Program-made: the position numbers and the translations under genes | Part shown: positions 63,743-64,000 of the stretch, piece by piece | Layout of the letters: each line of letters begins with the position of its first letter | How positions within the stretch are numbered: position 1 is the first letter of the stretch | Source of the DNA: JAPOXR01 sp963664715 | GTDB lineage: Bacteria; Pseudomonadota; Alphaproteobacteria; Rhodobacterales; Rhodobacteraceae | Length of the DNA: 64,000 nt | Reading direction: 5' to 3' | Assembly: GCA_963664715.2 (NCBI GenBank) | Contig: CAXXUY010000009.1 | Span: forward strand, 281,730-345,729 | Notes under the pieces: generated by a model | The model's input: only the letters and a program-made list of their open reading frames with translations | What the model was told of the DNA's origin: nothing | The model's database searches: none

Positions 63743-64000
63743 TAACGTTTGATCCTTTCTCGTTGCTTCAGGATTGTTTGGCCCCGTCCGAAGTAGGACG
63801 TCGGCCGGGGTGAGGTTTTGCAGGCTCTCGTGATAGCGCTGATGGTTGTAATGATCGACAAATGCATCGATCTGTTGCCTGAGATCACCGGGCAGGTAGT
63901 AGTTTTCCAGCAGGATGCGGTTCTTGAGGGTCTGATGCCATCGCTCGATCTTGCCTTGGGTCTGCGGGTGATACGGTGCGCCACGGACGTGATCCATCTT
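63743..64000 (-). pseudogene. IS3-type transposase C-terminal part, frameshifted and cut by window edge
   Basis: GAPYHPQTQGKIERWHQTLK holds the catalytic Glu (G-K-I-E-R). It continues with VDHYNHQRYHESLQNLTPAD. One extra C then shifts the frame before YFGRGQTILKQRERIKR. The gene enters from the right edge. After the IS5 its last codons are at 62726-62774. Confidence 0.8.

Noticed and set aside
2999..63744. Several otherwise intact frames are broken by TAG (IclR, both outer reverse transcriptases, IS3 tail), suggesting amber recoding
   Set aside because: TAG is also used as the natural end of several genes here (toprim-like at 16726, FKBP fusion at 51935, amidase at 62552, IS91 at 48018), and frameshifts and a TGA lesion are equally common. 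Ordinary decay explains it.
1..64000. CRISPR arrays, rRNA genes or complete tRNA genes
   Set aside because: I saw no regularly spaced short repeats and no rRNA or full tRNA sequence on either strand.

Overview
The window is a mosaic of bacterial chromosome made of short gene cassettes separated by mobile DNA, much of it decayed. The gene content (a sugar-type ABC binding protein, MurR/RpiR and IclR regulators, SDR, Gfo/Idh/MocA, FAH, class III aminotransferase and ThDP enzymes, and IS66, IS21, IS110, IS5 and ISL3 elements) points to a proteobacterium, perhaps an alphaproteobacterium. Base composition changes sharply: about 65% G+C at 12-19 kb, clearly lower near 21-22.5, 29.4-30.4 and 34-38 kb. 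The many transposases and single-lesion pseudogenes suggest relaxed selection, as in host-associated or recently bottlenecked bacteria. The taxonomy and lifestyle are inference.

0-12 kb: a truncated sugar-binding protein, a membrane fatty-acid desaturase, an IclR regulator with one amber codon, IS debris, the first of three copies of an RpiR regulator, then a 7.1-kb retroelement. This reads as a group II twintron: an inner intron carrying one reverse transcriptase sits inside an outer intron carrying another. An IS66 element with an 8-bp target duplication is inserted in the outer reverse transcriptase. A second copy of the twintron without IS66 lies at 25.0-29.1 kb.

12-24 kb: an HpcH/HpaI aldolase, Gfo/Idh/MocA and SDR operon; a frameshifted IS110; a transposon module (DDE transposase, ExeA/TniB-like ATPase, DUF3991/toprim-like protein and a decayed accessory gene); IS21 pieces; a metallo-beta-lactamase-fold protein that lacks its metal-binding motif; and remnants of IS110, IS1634 and IS1595 elements.

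29-47 kb: accessory metabolism. The operon at 38.5-47 kb is transcribed leftwards: RpiR regulator, SDR (deleted), bicupin, amidase, class III aminotransferase, FAH-family enzyme, SDR and ThDP enzyme. A 3.6-kb part of it (RpiR, intact SDR, bicupin, truncated amidase) is duplicated at 30.5-34.1 kb. The two copies carry complementary lesions. Between them lie a cytochrome fragment, a serine hydrolase, and a second, diverged Gfo/SDR pair followed by gene fragments.

47-64 kb: an IS91-like fragment, a TPR fragment, an XPF/ERCC4-type nuclease, a ribbon-helix-helix/GNAT toxin-antitoxin pair and an IS21 end. Next comes a compact eight-gene leftward operon: two oligopeptide ABC ATPases, a SurA-like isomerase, a GldA/GldF/GldG-like ABC exporter, a DUF4340-FKBP fusion interrupted by TGA, and a membrane protein. 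The right end holds an ISL3 element with a slippery A7 tract, a PhyH/amidase chimera of gene fragments, and an IS5 element inserted in an IS3 transposase.
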